Notes: generated by a model not told the origin, from the letters alone. Counted from the first letter of the stretch, positions 1 to 7,257 are shown. The stretch is DNA of 9,583 nucleotides from a candidate division FCPU426 bacterium (GCA_030619365.1 JAUXBQ010000091.1:1-9583), one strand, 5' to 3'. Translations and numbers: made by a program.

Positions 1-1
1 C

Positions 2-1327
2 CGGCAAGCCCTGGAGCAATACGGGGCCTGGGAGCGCGAAATCGAAGCGTGGCAGCAGCCGGTGCTGGACAATCCTAAATACCCCGTTTGGCTTAAACGC
101 GCGGCTTTCAACGAACTCTACTATTCGCAATTCGGAGGGATTTTTTACGAGGCGGGGTTGAAATCCGGGCATGACCAAGAGTGTTGGGGACTGCACCCGG
201 AAGATCATAAATTCTTCGAAATGGAGTGCATGCTCTATCCTTGCGCCAACACCCTGGACGTCCGGCATTATTCGTCCGTGGTTTATGCTTATTTTTGGCC
301 GGAAATCGAGAAAGAACTGCTTATAAATTTCGCCGACGCGATCATGCATTACGACCCCCGGGAGCACCAGACCCCGCACGATGTTGGCAGTCCCTGGGAG
401 GACCCCTTTTTTAAATGGGACCTCGCCAACACCAACCAGCGCCATTGGAAGGATTTGCACTCGAAATTCATCCAGCAATGTTGGCGCTACTGGTATCTGC
501 ATCAGGACCGGGATTTTCTCGACTATGTGTGGCCGGCCTGCAAAGCCACTTATTACTATATGAAGAAAACGGACACCGATGGAGACGGGTTGCCCAATAA
601 CCTCGGTTCGGACAACACCTATGACTCCTGGGGCTTGTGGGGCACAAGTCTGCTTTGTGGCGGTTTGTGGATAGGCGCCCTGGAAGCCATGGAGCAATTT
701 GCGAAAATTCTGGACGACCCCCTGGAGGTTGAGGCCCGGTCCCTGCTCTCCCGGGCGCGCAAAAACCTGGATAAGCAACTGTGGTATGCCAAAAAAGGCT
801 ATTACCGGATCGATACAAAGAGCAAGCACCCGAACGCCATCATGGCGGACGGATTAAACGGGCAGCGGTATTGCGAAGCCTACGGCTTGCCGGATATTCT
901 GCCCCGAAAACGAATGCGGTCTCATCTGAAAAAGGTCTTTCAGCAATGTGTGGTTCCTCTCCACGATTTCAACGGGGATGGCGTGGGGGACTGCGGCGCG
1001 ATCAACGGCGTCAAGGAAGACGGGAGCCTGCTGCGCCTGGGCCAATCGGACGAAATCTGGACAGGATCAAGCTATTTCCTGGCAGCCGGCATGTATCGCG
1101 CTGGTCTGCGCGCCGAGGCCTTAAAAACGGCCTTTGGGGTCTACTACCTGACGTATGAGGAAGAAAGCACTGCTTATTGGTTTAATACGCCGGAAGCCTG
1201 GCATGACAAGGGGATCCTCCCCAGGCCCACGAACCCCGAGCAATACCAGCGGCCCCGGGCGGTGTGGGAATTGCTTCTGGAAATAGATGATCCATACTTA
1301 CGCGGAAAAAGCAAAAAGAAAAACTAG
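2..1327 (+). CDS. GH116-family glycosidase (beta-glucosidase/GBA2-like), C-terminal part, 5' end outside window
   Basis: The frame is open from position 2, giving 441 residues and a TAG stop; the GTG at 62 lies inside conserved sequence (IEAWQQPVLDN...PVWLKRAAFNELYY), so it is not the start. Motifs typical of the GH116 (alpha/alpha)6 catalytic domain appear in order: a MEC...NTLDVRHYSS segment whose Glu at partial residue 75 aligns, from memory, with the family nucleophile; TDTDGDGLPNN; DNTYDSWGLWGTS, which holds the candidate acid/base Asp; CGGLWIGALEAM; ADGLNGQRY; QSDEIWTGSSYFLAAGM; and a final YQRPRAVWELL. GH116 enzymes are retaining beta-glucosidases, with beta-xylosidases and N-acetylglucosaminidases also known, so the exact sugar is uncertain. 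A calcium-loop-like DFNGDGVGD stretch precedes GAING. The C-terminus ends shortly after the last conserved helix, as is usual, with a basic tail GKSKKKN. Location in the cell is unknown because the N-terminus is missing. It lies upstream of an ABC sugar importer and probably processes the same substrate. Confidence 0.85.
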   Translation, partial: RQALEQYGAWEREIEAWQQPVLDNPKYPVWLKRAAFNELYYSQFGGIFYEAGLKSGHDQECWGLHPEDHKFFEMECMLYPCANTLDVRHYSSVVYAYFWPEIEKELLINFADAIMHYDPREHQTPHDVGSPWEDPFFKWDLANTNQRHWKDLHSKFIQQCWRYWYLHQDRDFLDYVWPACKATYYYMKKTDTDGDGLPNNLGSDNTYDSWGLWGTSLLCGGLWIGALEAMEQFAKILDDPLEVEARSLLSRARKNLDKQLWYAKKGYYRIDTKSKHPNAIMADGLNGQRYCEAYGLPDILPRKRMRSHLKKVFQQCVVPLHDFNGDGVGDCGAINGVKEDGSLLRLGQSDEIWTGSSYFLAAGMYRAGLRAEALKTAFGVYYLTYEEESTAYWFNTPEAWHDKGILPRPTNPEQYQRPRAVWELLLEIDDPYLRGKSKKKN

Positions 1328-1460
1328 CCACCAAGACACGAAGACACCAAGAAAAGCATATGGATAAAGCAATTCAGTTCTAAATTCTCCTGGATTCCAA
1401 AACGCTCTGGACCCCGGTTTTCACCGGGGCGACGATTCGTGCCTTGGTGCCTTAGTGGCT
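1326..1460. repeat. Miniature inverted-repeat element A
   Basis: An 18-nt left end at 1326-1343 (AGCCACCAAGACACGAAG) is matched by its reverse complement at 1443-1460 with 15 of 18 identities. Inside are two blocks shared with element C near 7058-7332: 1353-1395 (40/43 identical to 7077-7119) and 1392-1437 (44/46 identical to 7219-7264). The second block carries a perfect 6-bp hairpin, CCCCGG-TTTTCA-CCGGGG, at 1412-1429. There is no coding capacity and no transposase, so it would have to be mobilised in trans, if it is mobile at all. The stop codon of the upstream glycosidase (1325-1327) overlaps the left end by two bases. Confidence 0.75.
1411..1430. repeat. Hairpin module in element A
   Basis: A perfect 6-bp stem CCCCGG/CCGGGG with a TTTTCA loop, flanked by CTGGA on the left and CGACGATT on the right. 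The same module recurs at 7238-7257. It lacks a following T-run, so it is not a convincing Rho-independent terminator for the glycosidase gene. Confidence 0.7.
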
Positions 1461-1494
1461 ATCTTTTCTTGTGTCTTTTAGCTTTGAATTATCA

Positions 1495-1522
1495 TTGACA
1501 AACACTTGATATCTGATAAAAT
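1495..1522 (+). promoter_or_regulatory. Probable sigma-70-type promoter of the ABC importer operon (extended -10)
   Basis: A perfect -35 hexamer TTGACA at 1495-1500 is followed by a 16-nt spacer and TAAAAT at 1517-1522. The -10 is preceded by TGA at 1514-1516, giving an extended -10 (TGnTAAAAT). Transcription would start near 1529, leaving a leader of about 150 nt before the ATG at 1679. The promoter lies just downstream of repeat element A, so the importer can be transcribed independently of the upstream glycosidase gene. I see no clear operator palindrome on top of it. Confidence 0.7.
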
Positions 1523-1529
1523 TTACAGG

Positions 1530-1678
1530 TTTTTTCACCCTGCTGTCAAAAGATCACGGGTGACGCCTTTTTGTAGTAAATAGAAGGTTTTTCTCTCTGC
1601 CGTGAGTTGCTTTTCACAGAGCGGGTTCCGGCGGCATCTTCATACTCACCGTGAAATATACTCAAAGGAGTTTCCCTT
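1530..1678 (+). promoter_or_regulatory. Possible structured leader of the ABC importer operon
   Basis: Three small stem-loops can be drawn in the predicted leader. The first is TCACCC (1535-1540) with GGGTGA (1558-1563), followed at 1568-1572 by TTTTT. The second is a weak CCTTTT/AGAAGG pairing (1566-1571 with 1582-1587), followed at 1588-1592 by TTTTT. The third is CTCT...GTGA (1595-1605, 3-nt bulge) with TCACAGAG (1614-1621). The first two have the hairpin-plus-U-tract layout of weak terminators or attenuators. I do not recognise a known riboswitch class. A good ribosome binding site, AAAGGAG at 1664-1670, lies 8 nt before the ATG. Confidence 0.3.
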
Positions 1679-2935
1679 ATGTCCAAGTGGTTCTTGAAAT
1701 TCACCCTCATTATTGCGCTTATCCCCTTGGCCGCGGGTTTTTCCGGCTGCGGCGGCAAGCATGCGTCGGACCATCTGCTGATATGGGGGATGGGGCTCGA
1801 AGGCGACCGGCTCAAGGATATCGTGAAATTCTACCAGGAAGAAAACCCGGACGCGAAAATCGAAATCCAGTCCATTCCCTGGGGCATGGCGCATGAAAAA
1901 ATGATCACCGCCTTTGCGGGCGAACGGACGCCGGACCTCTGTCAATTCGGCACCACCTGGATCCCGGAATTCGTCACCCTCGAAGCGCTCGAACCGCTGG
2001 ATACCTATATCGCAAATTCCGAACTCATTGGAGAAGAAAATTACTACCCGGGTTCCTGGCAAACGGCGCAGATAGACGACGCCATCTACGGGATTCCCTG
2101 GTACGTGGATACCCGGGTTTTGTTTTACCGCAAGGACCTGCTCAGCGAGATCGGTTATGACCATGCGCCCCGGACCTGGGACGAATTGCTGAAAATAAGC
2201 CGGGAACTGACCGTGAAAGACGCGGAGGGGAATTACAGCCGGTACGGGCTGGCGCTACCCGCCGTGGACTGGATGGTGCTGTGCATGTTTTTATGGTCGA
2301 ACGGGGGGAATATCCTCTCTCCCGAGGGAGAGGTGATTATTAACAGCCCGGAAAACCTGGAGAGCCTTGAGTTTTACGCCAATTTTTTCACGCAGGGGAT
2401 GGCCTCCCGGTCGATTCAGGGCGGCGTTTCCCTGTACAATAATTTTAAAACCGGACTGGTTCCCATGTTTATCGGCGGTTCCTGGATGCTGGAGGATATT
2501 CACTCCCATGTTCCGGAAATAGACGGGCAGTGGATGGTCGCGGTTTTGCCCAAGAAAAAGACCAGCACCTCCTTCGTGGGCGGCAGCAATTGGTGTATTT
2601 TCGAGGATTCCCAGAAGAAGGAAGAAGCCTGGAAGTTCATCGAATTCATGAGCCGGCCGGATATTCAGATCAAGTGGTACCAATTGACCACGGATTTGCC
2701 GACCCGCAAGGAAGCCTGGGAGAACGAGTTCTTCGACGACAAACCGATGGTCAAGGTTTTTGGAGAGCAACTGCAGGACACGCAGAGCCCCCCCAAAATC
2801 CAGAAATGGGAGGAAATGGCGACCAAGATCAATCAGCAGATGGAACAAGCCGTTTTTGGCGAAGTCACCGCCGAGGAAGCGCTGGTGGTGATGGAGAAAG
2901 ATATTACAGACGTGCTGGAACACAGCGCCCGCTAG
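1679..2935 (+). CDS. Sugar ABC transporter substrate-binding lipoprotein (SBP family 1)
   Basis: This 418-residue protein captures a sugar or oligosaccharide outside the membrane and delivers it to the two permeases encoded next. The N-terminus MSKWFLKFTLIIALIPLAAG is a typical signal, followed by FSGC with the lipid-attachment Cys at residue 24. The mature part has hallmarks of family 1 sugar-binding proteins (MalE/UgpB-like): ERTPDLCQFGTTWIPEF, then LEPLDTYI, YGIPWYVDTRVLFYRKDLL, TWDELL, a PMFIGGSWML turn, and the C-terminal FVGGSNWCIF...AWKFIEFMSRPDIQ and TDLPTRKEAW segments. Length is normal for the family. The start is fixed by AAAGGAG 8 nt upstream and by the signal peptide. The stop lies 2 nt before the first permease. 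Ligand specificity cannot be read from the sequence; flanking glycosidases suggest a glucan-derived oligosaccharide (inference). Confidence 0.93.
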   Translation: MSKWFLKFTLIIALIPLAAGFSGCGGKHASDHLLIWGMGLEGDRLKDIVKFYQEENPDAKIEIQSIPWGMAHEKMITAFAGERTPDLCQFGTTWIPEFVTLEALEPLDTYIANSELIGEENYYPGSWQTAQIDDAIYGIPWYVDTRVLFYRKDLLSEIGYDHAPRTWDELLKISRELTVKDAEGNYSRYGLALPAVDWMVLCMFLWSNGGNILSPEGEVIINSPENLESLEFYANFFTQGMASRSIQGGVSLYNNFKTGLVPMFIGGSWMLEDIHSHVPEIDGQWMVAVLPKKKTSTSFVGGSNWCIFEDSQKKEEAWKFIEFMSRPDIQIKWYQLTTDLPTRKEAWENEFFDDKPMVKVFGEQLQDTQSPPKIQKWEEMATKINQQMEQAVFGEVTAEEALVVMEKDITDVLEHSAR

Positions 2936-2937
2936 AT

Positions 2938-3846
2938 ATGAAAGAACGGATAAGGAAATACTTTAACGTATATACCAACAATCCCTGGGGATACGTGTTC
3001 GTCCTGTATCCTCTGGTCGTGCTCAGCGTGTTCATGATTTTCCCCATTTTATACTCCCTGTTTCTCAGCTTCACCAACGCGGACATTCACACCCTGCGGA
3101 ATTTCACCCAAGTCGAAATGATCGGCTTTGGGAACTACGTGAAGATGTTCACGAACGATCCGATTTTTTGGAAGAGCCTTATCAACACGTTTTACTTCAT
3201 AGTGGTCGGCGGGCCCCTGGTGATCGCGGCCTCCCTGGGTTCCGCCCTGCTGCTGAATAAAGCCGTCATTCGCGCCAAGGGACTCTTCCGGACCATTTAT
3301 TTTCTGCCGGTCATCACCACCATCGTGGCCGTGGCCGTGATCTGGCGGCTGCTCTACGAACCCCGCTTCGGATTGATCAACTGGGCCCTCTCCCTGATGA
3401 GCATTCAGGGGCCGGACTGGCTGAACAACCCGCTCACCGCCATGCCGGCCATTATCCTCATGGCCACCTGGAAAAATTTCGGCACCAACATGATCGTGCT
3501 CGTGGCCGGATTGCAGGCCATCTCGCGGGAATTGTATGAAGCCGCCGAAATAGACGGCGCCGACGCTTTCCAGCAATTTCGCTATATCACCCTTCCCAGT
3601 TTGAAGCCGGTGCTCCTGATCGTGGTCATCATGGTCACGATAGGCTATTTGCAGTATTTCGCCGAACCCTTTATCATGACCCAGGGCGGGCCCTTGAATT
3701 CCACCATTTCCCTGACCATGCACATTTACAACAACGCCTTCAAGTATTTCAATCTGGGGTACGCTTCCGCGATTGCCTATATTTTATTCGGCATGATCGC
3801 CATATTATCCTTTGTGCAGATACGCATGTTTAGGAGTGAGAATTAA
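2938..3846 (+). CDS. Sugar ABC transporter permease, MalF/UgpA-like
   Basis: This 302-residue inner-membrane protein forms half of the importer channel. Hydrophobic segments can be seen near residues 18-45, 82-108, 118-140, 168-192, 224-245 and 275-296, fitting the usual six-helix layout. The EAA loop that docks on the ATPase is clear at residues 201-220: EAAEIDGADAFQQFRYITLP. The PFIMTQGGP motif at about residues 244-252 is typical of the first permease of sugar importers. The ATG at 2938 is chosen because it begins a standard N-terminus (MKERIRKYF, then NNPWGYVFVLYP) and lies 2 nt after the stop of the binding-protein gene; the frame stays open further upstream, but only over that gene. There is no strong ribosome binding site, so translation is probably coupled to the upstream gene. 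Its stop overlaps the next start by one base. Confidence 0.93.
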   Translation: MKERIRKYFNVYTNNPWGYVFVLYPLVVLSVFMIFPILYSLFLSFTNADIHTLRNFTQVEMIGFGNYVKMFTNDPIFWKSLINTFYFIVVGGPLVIAASLGSALLLNKAVIRAKGLFRTIYFLPVITTIVAVAVIWRLLYEPRFGLINWALSLMSIQGPDWLNNPLTAMPAIILMATWKNFGTNMIVLVAGLQAISRELYEAAEIDGADAFQQFRYITLPSLKPVLLIVVIMVTIGYLQYFAEPFIMTQGGPLNSTISLTMHIYNNAFKYFNLGYASAIAYILFGMIAILSFVQIRMFRSEN

Positions 3847-4721
3847 TGCCACAGACCCCCGAAACCCACCCGGACCCGACCCGGGACAAGTCCCATCAGA
3901 TCGCCCGAACCATCGACAAGAGCACGGGCTATTTGCTCCTGATCATCGGGGCGGTGATCACCCTGATCCCGTTTTTGTGGATGGTGTTCACCTCCTTCAA
4001 GCCTGAGGGCGAAGTTTTTTTAATACCCCCCCGCCTGTTGCCCCAGGAACCGACCCTGGACGCGTACCAGAACCTCTTTGCGAAAGTCAATTTCGGCCGC
4101 ACGTTTTTTAACAGCGCCATCGTGACCACCTCCCTGACGTTCATGAATGTTTTTGTCTGCTCCCTGGCCGGATACGCTTTTGCCAAGCTGAAATTCCGGG
4201 GGCGGGAAAAAATATTTTACCTGTTCATCGCCACCATGATGATTCCGGGGCAGGTGACCATGATCCCTTCCTTCATGGTTCTGAAGTCCCTGGGCCTGCT
4301 GAACAATTATTTGGGGCTGATTTTGCCGGCCAGCGCGGCCATCTTCGGGATTTTCCTGGTCAAACAGTTCATGCATGGCATTCCGGACGACCTGATCGAC
4401 GCCGCCCGCATCGACGGCTGCAACGAATTCAGGATATACTGGAGCGTGGTGCTGCCCCTCTTAAAACCGGTATTGGCCACGATAGCCATTTTCACCTTCA
4501 TGGGCGCCTGGAATGATTTTTTATGGCCCCTGATCGTCATGACCAGCGACAAAATGTACACCCTGCCCGTGGCCCTGTCCATGCTCAACGGACAGCATAG
4601 CACGGAGTGGGCGCTGCTGATGGCGGGCGCGGTTATCGTTACCATTCCGGTCCTGGGCGTATTTTTAGTCCTGCAAAAATACTTCATTCAAGGGATTGCC
4701 AGCACTGGCGTAAAGGGCTGA
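3846..4721 (+). CDS. Sugar ABC transporter permease, MalG/UgpE-like
   Basis: This 291-residue protein is the second half of the importer channel. A polar N-terminus of about 27 residues is followed by a hydrophobic helix (GYLLLIIGAVITLIPFLWMV) and FTSFKPEGEVF, the usual periplasmic entry of this permease type. Further motifs are FFNSAIVT, GYAFAKLKFRGR, and the docking loop at residues 185-204 (DAARIDGCNEFRIYWSVVLP), where the usual EAA begins DAA. GAWNDFLWPLIV follows, and the C-terminus ends YFIQGIASTGVKG, a standard ending. ATG overlaps the previous stop (TAATG), and AGGAG at 3832-3836 lies 9 nt upstream. No ATP-binding subunit follows, so the importer must use an ATPase encoded elsewhere, as MsiK/MalK-type ATPases serve several importers in many bacteria. 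Confidence 0.93.
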   Translation: MPQTPETHPDPTRDKSHQIARTIDKSTGYLLLIIGAVITLIPFLWMVFTSFKPEGEVFLIPPRLLPQEPTLDAYQNLFAKVNFGRTFFNSAIVTTSLTFMNVFVCSLAGYAFAKLKFRGREKIFYLFIATMMIPGQVTMIPSFMVLKSLGLLNNYLGLILPASAAIFGIFLVKQFMHGIPDDLIDAARIDGCNEFRIYWSVVLPLLKPVLATIAIFTFMGAWNDFLWPLIVMTSDKMYTLPVALSMLNGQHSTEWALLMAGAVIVTIPVLGVFLVLQKYFIQGIASTGVKG

Positions 4722-4745
4722 TCCGACGCCGGACCATTAGCCTTT
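4712..4745 (+). terminator. Weak candidate stem-loop at the end of the importer operon
   Basis: AAAGGGCT at 4712-4719 can pair with AGCCTTT at 4739-4745 with one bulged G. Inside, TCCG (4722-4725) pairs with CGGA (4730-4733). The structure overlaps the stop codon of the last permease and has only three T after it, so it may not terminate efficiently. It is the only hairpin between the operon and repeat element B. Confidence 0.25.
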
Positions 4746-4750
4746 CGCCC

Positions 4751-4769
4751 GCCCACTAAGACACCAAGG
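4751..4769. repeat. Solitary end-like motif related to elements A and C
   Basis: GCCCACTAAGACACCAAGG resembles the left ends of element A (GCCACCAAGACACGAAG) and element C (ACCACGAAGGACACGAAGG). No matching right end is convincing downstream. It lies directly before element B, so it may be the remnant of an older element interrupted or replaced by B. Confidence 0.5.
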
Positions 4770-4788
4770 ATTAAAATGTTAAAATTCG

Positions 4789-4951
4789 AAATTCGAATAT
4801 CGAAGTACGAAACAAAATGATAATAACAAAAAAGCAAAAATTCGAAACATGGTTTCAGTCATTGGAAAACCTGAATTTCGGTCATTGTTTCAATTTATTT
4901 TTTTGGTCATTTTGTTTTTGTTTCGAATTTCGGAATTCGATATTCGGATTT
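4789..4951. repeat. AT-rich inverted-repeat element B
   Basis: The 25-nt ends at 4789-4813 and 4927-4951 are inverted copies with 21 of 25 matches, built on TTCGAATATCGAA-like units. The interior is AT-rich and non-coding, with GTCATT at 4858, 4881 and 4906 and the short palindrome GAAACATGGTTTC at 4844-4856. Similar TTCGAAATTCGAATATCGAA-type spacer repeats are, from memory, common in environmental bacterial genomes. The whole 4722-4996 spacer holds only this element, the motif at 4751-4769 and the ribosome binding site of the next gene; no clear promoter is visible. Confidence 0.7.
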
Positions 4952-4996
4952 AAACCTTGTTGACCAATGAACAAGAATGATTCGGGAGTATTCACC

Positions 4997-7039
4997 ATGA
5001 AAAAAAACCAACGTTTTAAACCGGTCTGGCTGCTGCTCGCGGGCTTGGGGCTGCTGATGATGAACGTGCAGTGCTCCATTAGCCGGGAGGCGGATTATTT
5101 TCCCATTCCCGAAAGGATTTCCAAAAAAGACGTCCAGTATTTGAAATGGCTGGCCCGGGATACCTGGGCCTGCATTGACTACATGGTGGATAAAAACACC
5201 CAGCTCCCCAATGACAATATCCAGTTCCAAAACAAGGAGTGGACCTCGGTCACGAACATCGGGTTGTACGTGGCCAGCCTGGCGGCCGCCGTGGACATGC
5301 GGCTGATTTCGCGCAAGGAAGCCCTCCGGCGTTTGGATATCCTGCTGGCCAATCTGGACGTGTTTGTCAAATGGAACGGTTTTACCCAAACCTGGAATAG
5401 CGTGAAAAACGGGGCTCCGGCCAGCCACGACCCCTGGATATCCATTTTGGATTCCGGAAATTACTATGCCGGGCTCATGGTGGGGCGCGCCTATTTCCAC
5501 GAATTGCGCGAGGCCTTTTCCGCCCAGATCGACATCGCCGATTGGGCCACCTACTACAATGCGGAGACGCAAAAAATAAAATTTGGGTACAACACCAAAA
5601 CCGAAGAAATGGGCGGTGATTTGGATGACCTGGGCGGTGATCCCCGCCTGGCCTATTTTGTCGCCATTGCCTTGGGCCAGGTCCCGCCGGAAAGCTGGAC
5701 GCGCCTGAATCGGAATATGGAGGAGCGTCACGGCCAGCAATACCTGAGACCCGGTTGGCAGGGCGGCGGACTTTTCATGCAGTACATTTCCGGCACCCTG
5801 CTGGACGAGCGGAGCGCGTTTCTTGGCATGTCCGCGGCTAATTTTACCTTTGCCCAGATTCTGCACGCCCGCCAGGAGGAACTGCCGGTTTGGGGCTGGT
5901 CGGCTTGCGAGGCGCCGGCGGGGAATTATTTGGGAGTGCGCCTGCTCCGGGATGAAATAGTGACCCCGCACGCCAGTGCTTTGGCGATTAGTCATTATCC
6001 CACCCTGGTTATAGAGAACCTGCGCAAGCTGGAGGACATGGGCGCGCGGTTGTCTTATAACGTGGGAGGCAGCCGGGCGCACTTCGGGTTCCGGGATTCC
6101 ATTGATGTCACCACCAAGGCCGTCTCGGACAATTACCTGATGCTGGACCAATGCCTGCTGTTTTTATCCCTGGCCAATTTTTTGGATGACGGCATTATCT
6201 GGAAAACCCTGAAACAAGACGCGGCGGCTCAGCACGGTTACGAGGTTATCGCGGATTTGCAGCCACAGGACTACTCGGTTGAGTCGGCCCAAGCACCGGG
6301 CCAAAACATCAGTGTTTTTGACCTGCGTGACACGGATAAAACGCACACCCGGGACAAATGGGGATCCCTGGCCGGGGAAAACGTCTTTGTGCACAGCTAC
6401 CGCGCCAAGAAAATAAAATCCGCCGAAGCGGTGGCCGCGGCCGCGCCGGTAACCTTGGACGGCAGGCTCACGGAATGGGGAAAGGCCCGTCCCATCATCC
6501 TGACCATAAAAGAGGACAGCGAGCATTTCCGGATGAAAAAAACCATTCAGCGGGGGGCCAAGATCTCTTTTATGTGGGATGACACCTATCTGTATTTTGC
6601 CGCCGAGGTTCAGGACGAAGAGTTTATCTTTACCCGGCGGGAAGCTGAAATATGGCAGGATGATGTAATTGAATTGTTCGTTTCGCCGGATCCCAGTGCC
6701 TTTGTCTGGGGCAACCGGCGGGATTTTCAAATCGGCCTGACAGCCGGAGGGCCGGACGGCAAGCCCCAGGCCTGGGCCTGGTTTCAGGACGGAAATCCGG
6801 GGAAAAATGTGAAAGTAGCCAGCCGCATGGGCGACGACCTGTTGGACGGGAAACCCGGCTATATACTGGAAGCCAAAATACGCTGGTCTTTTTTAGGTGT
6901 GAAGCCCCGGGCCGGCGAGAGTATCGGCGTGTCTCCCGCGGTACATTTCGTGGATGAATCCCGCCAGAACGAATTGAAATTGAATTGGTGCTTTCTGCCT
7001 GACGGCAAATCCCTGGGAAAACTGACGCTGATCGAATAA
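4997..7039 (+). CDS. Exported DUF3131/glycoamylase (GH144-like) alpha/alpha-barrel protein with C-terminal CBM9
   Basis: This 680-residue protein is a probable secreted or surface glucan-active enzyme. The start at 4997 is preferred because GGGAG lies 8 nt upstream and the protein begins MKKNQRFKPVWLLLAGLG, a signal peptide; Cys26 (NVQC) could be lipidated, but this is a poor lipobox. Residues about 45-410 carry DUF3131/glycoamylase features: YLKWLARDTWACIDYM, TSVTNIGLYVASLAAA, WNGFTQTWNS, ILDSGNYYAGL, GGLFMQYISGTLLDE, PVWGWSACEAP (297-307), EIVTPHASALAISHYP, NLRKLEDMGA, FGFRDSIDV, and LLFLSLANFL. These resemble the (alpha/alpha)6 domain of GH144 beta-1,2-glucanases and the glycoamylase region of cyclic glucan synthases. 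After a linker, residues about 484-680 form a CBM9 module: VTLDGRLTEWG, SFMWDDTYLYFAAEVQDEE, IWQDDVIELFVSP. The active-site acids and the substrate are not certain. The next gene is a paralogue. Confidence 0.8.
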   Translation: MKKNQRFKPVWLLLAGLGLLMMNVQCSISREADYFPIPERISKKDVQYLKWLARDTWACIDYMVDKNTQLPNDNIQFQNKEWTSVTNIGLYVASLAAAVDMRLISRKEALRRLDILLANLDVFVKWNGFTQTWNSVKNGAPASHDPWISILDSGNYYAGLMVGRAYFHELREAFSAQIDIADWATYYNAETQKIKFGYNTKTEEMGGDLDDLGGDPRLAYFVAIALGQVPPESWTRLNRNMEERHGQQYLRPGWQGGGLFMQYISGTLLDERSAFLGMSAANFTFAQILHARQEELPVWGWSACEAPAGNYLGVRLLRDEIVTPHASALAISHYPTLVIENLRKLEDMGARLSYNVGGSRAHFGFRDSIDVTTKAVSDNYLMLDQCLLFLSLANFLDDGIIWKTLKQDAAAQHGYEVIADLQPQDYSVESAQAPGQNISVFDLRDTDKTHTRDKWGSLAGENVFVHSYRAKKIKSAEAVAAAAPVTLDGRLTEWGKARPIILTIKEDSEHFRMKKTIQRGAKISFMWDDTYLYFAAEVQDEEFIFTRREAEIWQDDVIELFVSPDPSAFVWGNRRDFQIGLTAGGPDGKPQAWAWFQDGNPGKNVKVASRMGDDLLDGKPGYILEAKIRWSFLGVKPRAGESIGVSPAVHFVDESRQNELKLNWCFLPDGKSLGKLTLIE

Positions 7040-7111
7040 ACCGGGTAAAAAAAGATTACCACGAAGGACACGAAGGAAAGCATATGGATAAAACAATTCA
7101 GTCCCAAATTC

Positions 7112-7194
7112 TCCTGGATCCCCGATTCAAGCATTCGAGGATGACAACATATTAAAAAAATGTCATTCCCGCATGGTTTTAGCGGGAATCTAGG
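7112..7194. repeat. Back-to-back pair of hairpin modules inside element C
   Basis: Module 1 runs from TCCTGGATCCCC (7112-7123) to GGATGACA (7139-7146). Module 2 lies on the opposite strand, from TGTCATTCC (7161-7169) to TCTAGGA (7188-7194), with a perfect 8-bp stem ATTCCCGC (7165-7172)/GCGGGAAT (7182-7189). Their inner ends ATGACA (7141-7146) and TGTCAT (7161-7166) are perfect inverted copies, and their outer ends match 10 of 12 after reverse-complementing. Together they form one large inverted repeat. Confidence 0.6.
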
Positions 7195-7237
7195 ACATCC
7201 AGGACCAAGATATATTTTGGATTCCAAAACGCCCTGG

Positions 7238-7257
7238 ACCCCGGTTTTCACCGGGGT
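7238..7257. repeat. Hairpin module in element C, copy of that in element A
   Basis: A 7-bp perfect stem ACCCCGG/CCGGGGT with a TTTTCA loop, preceded by CTGG and followed by GACGATT. Here the outer A-T pair is intact, whereas the copy in element A has C in place of the closing T. It is followed by no T-run. Confidence 0.65.

Noticed and set aside
2530..2937. Upstream extension of the first permease frame to an ATG at 2530
   Set aside because: It overlaps the conserved C-terminal part of the binding protein in another frame and encodes low-quality sequence; the permease N-terminus fits the ATG at 2938.
4922..4990. Promoter inside the right end of element B for the next gene
   Set aside because: Hexamers such as TTGTTT and GATATT can be found, but their spacing (21 nt) and match are poor; the AT-rich repeat gives chance hits.
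4967..4996. Alternative start ATG for the CBM9-bearing enzyme
   Set aside because: It would add ten polar residues before the signal peptide. The ATG at 4997 has GGGAG at proper spacing and begins the signal sequence directly.
4907..6151. A 414-codon open frame on the minus strand
   Set aside because: It lies opposite the conserved barrel gene and shows the composition of an antisense shadow (rich in H, Q, G, P), with no recognisable domain and no ribosome binding site.
7165..7257. Rho-independent terminators from the GC-rich hairpins after the CBM9 gene
   Set aside because: Neither stem is followed by a T-run, and both are better explained as repeat modules shared with element A.
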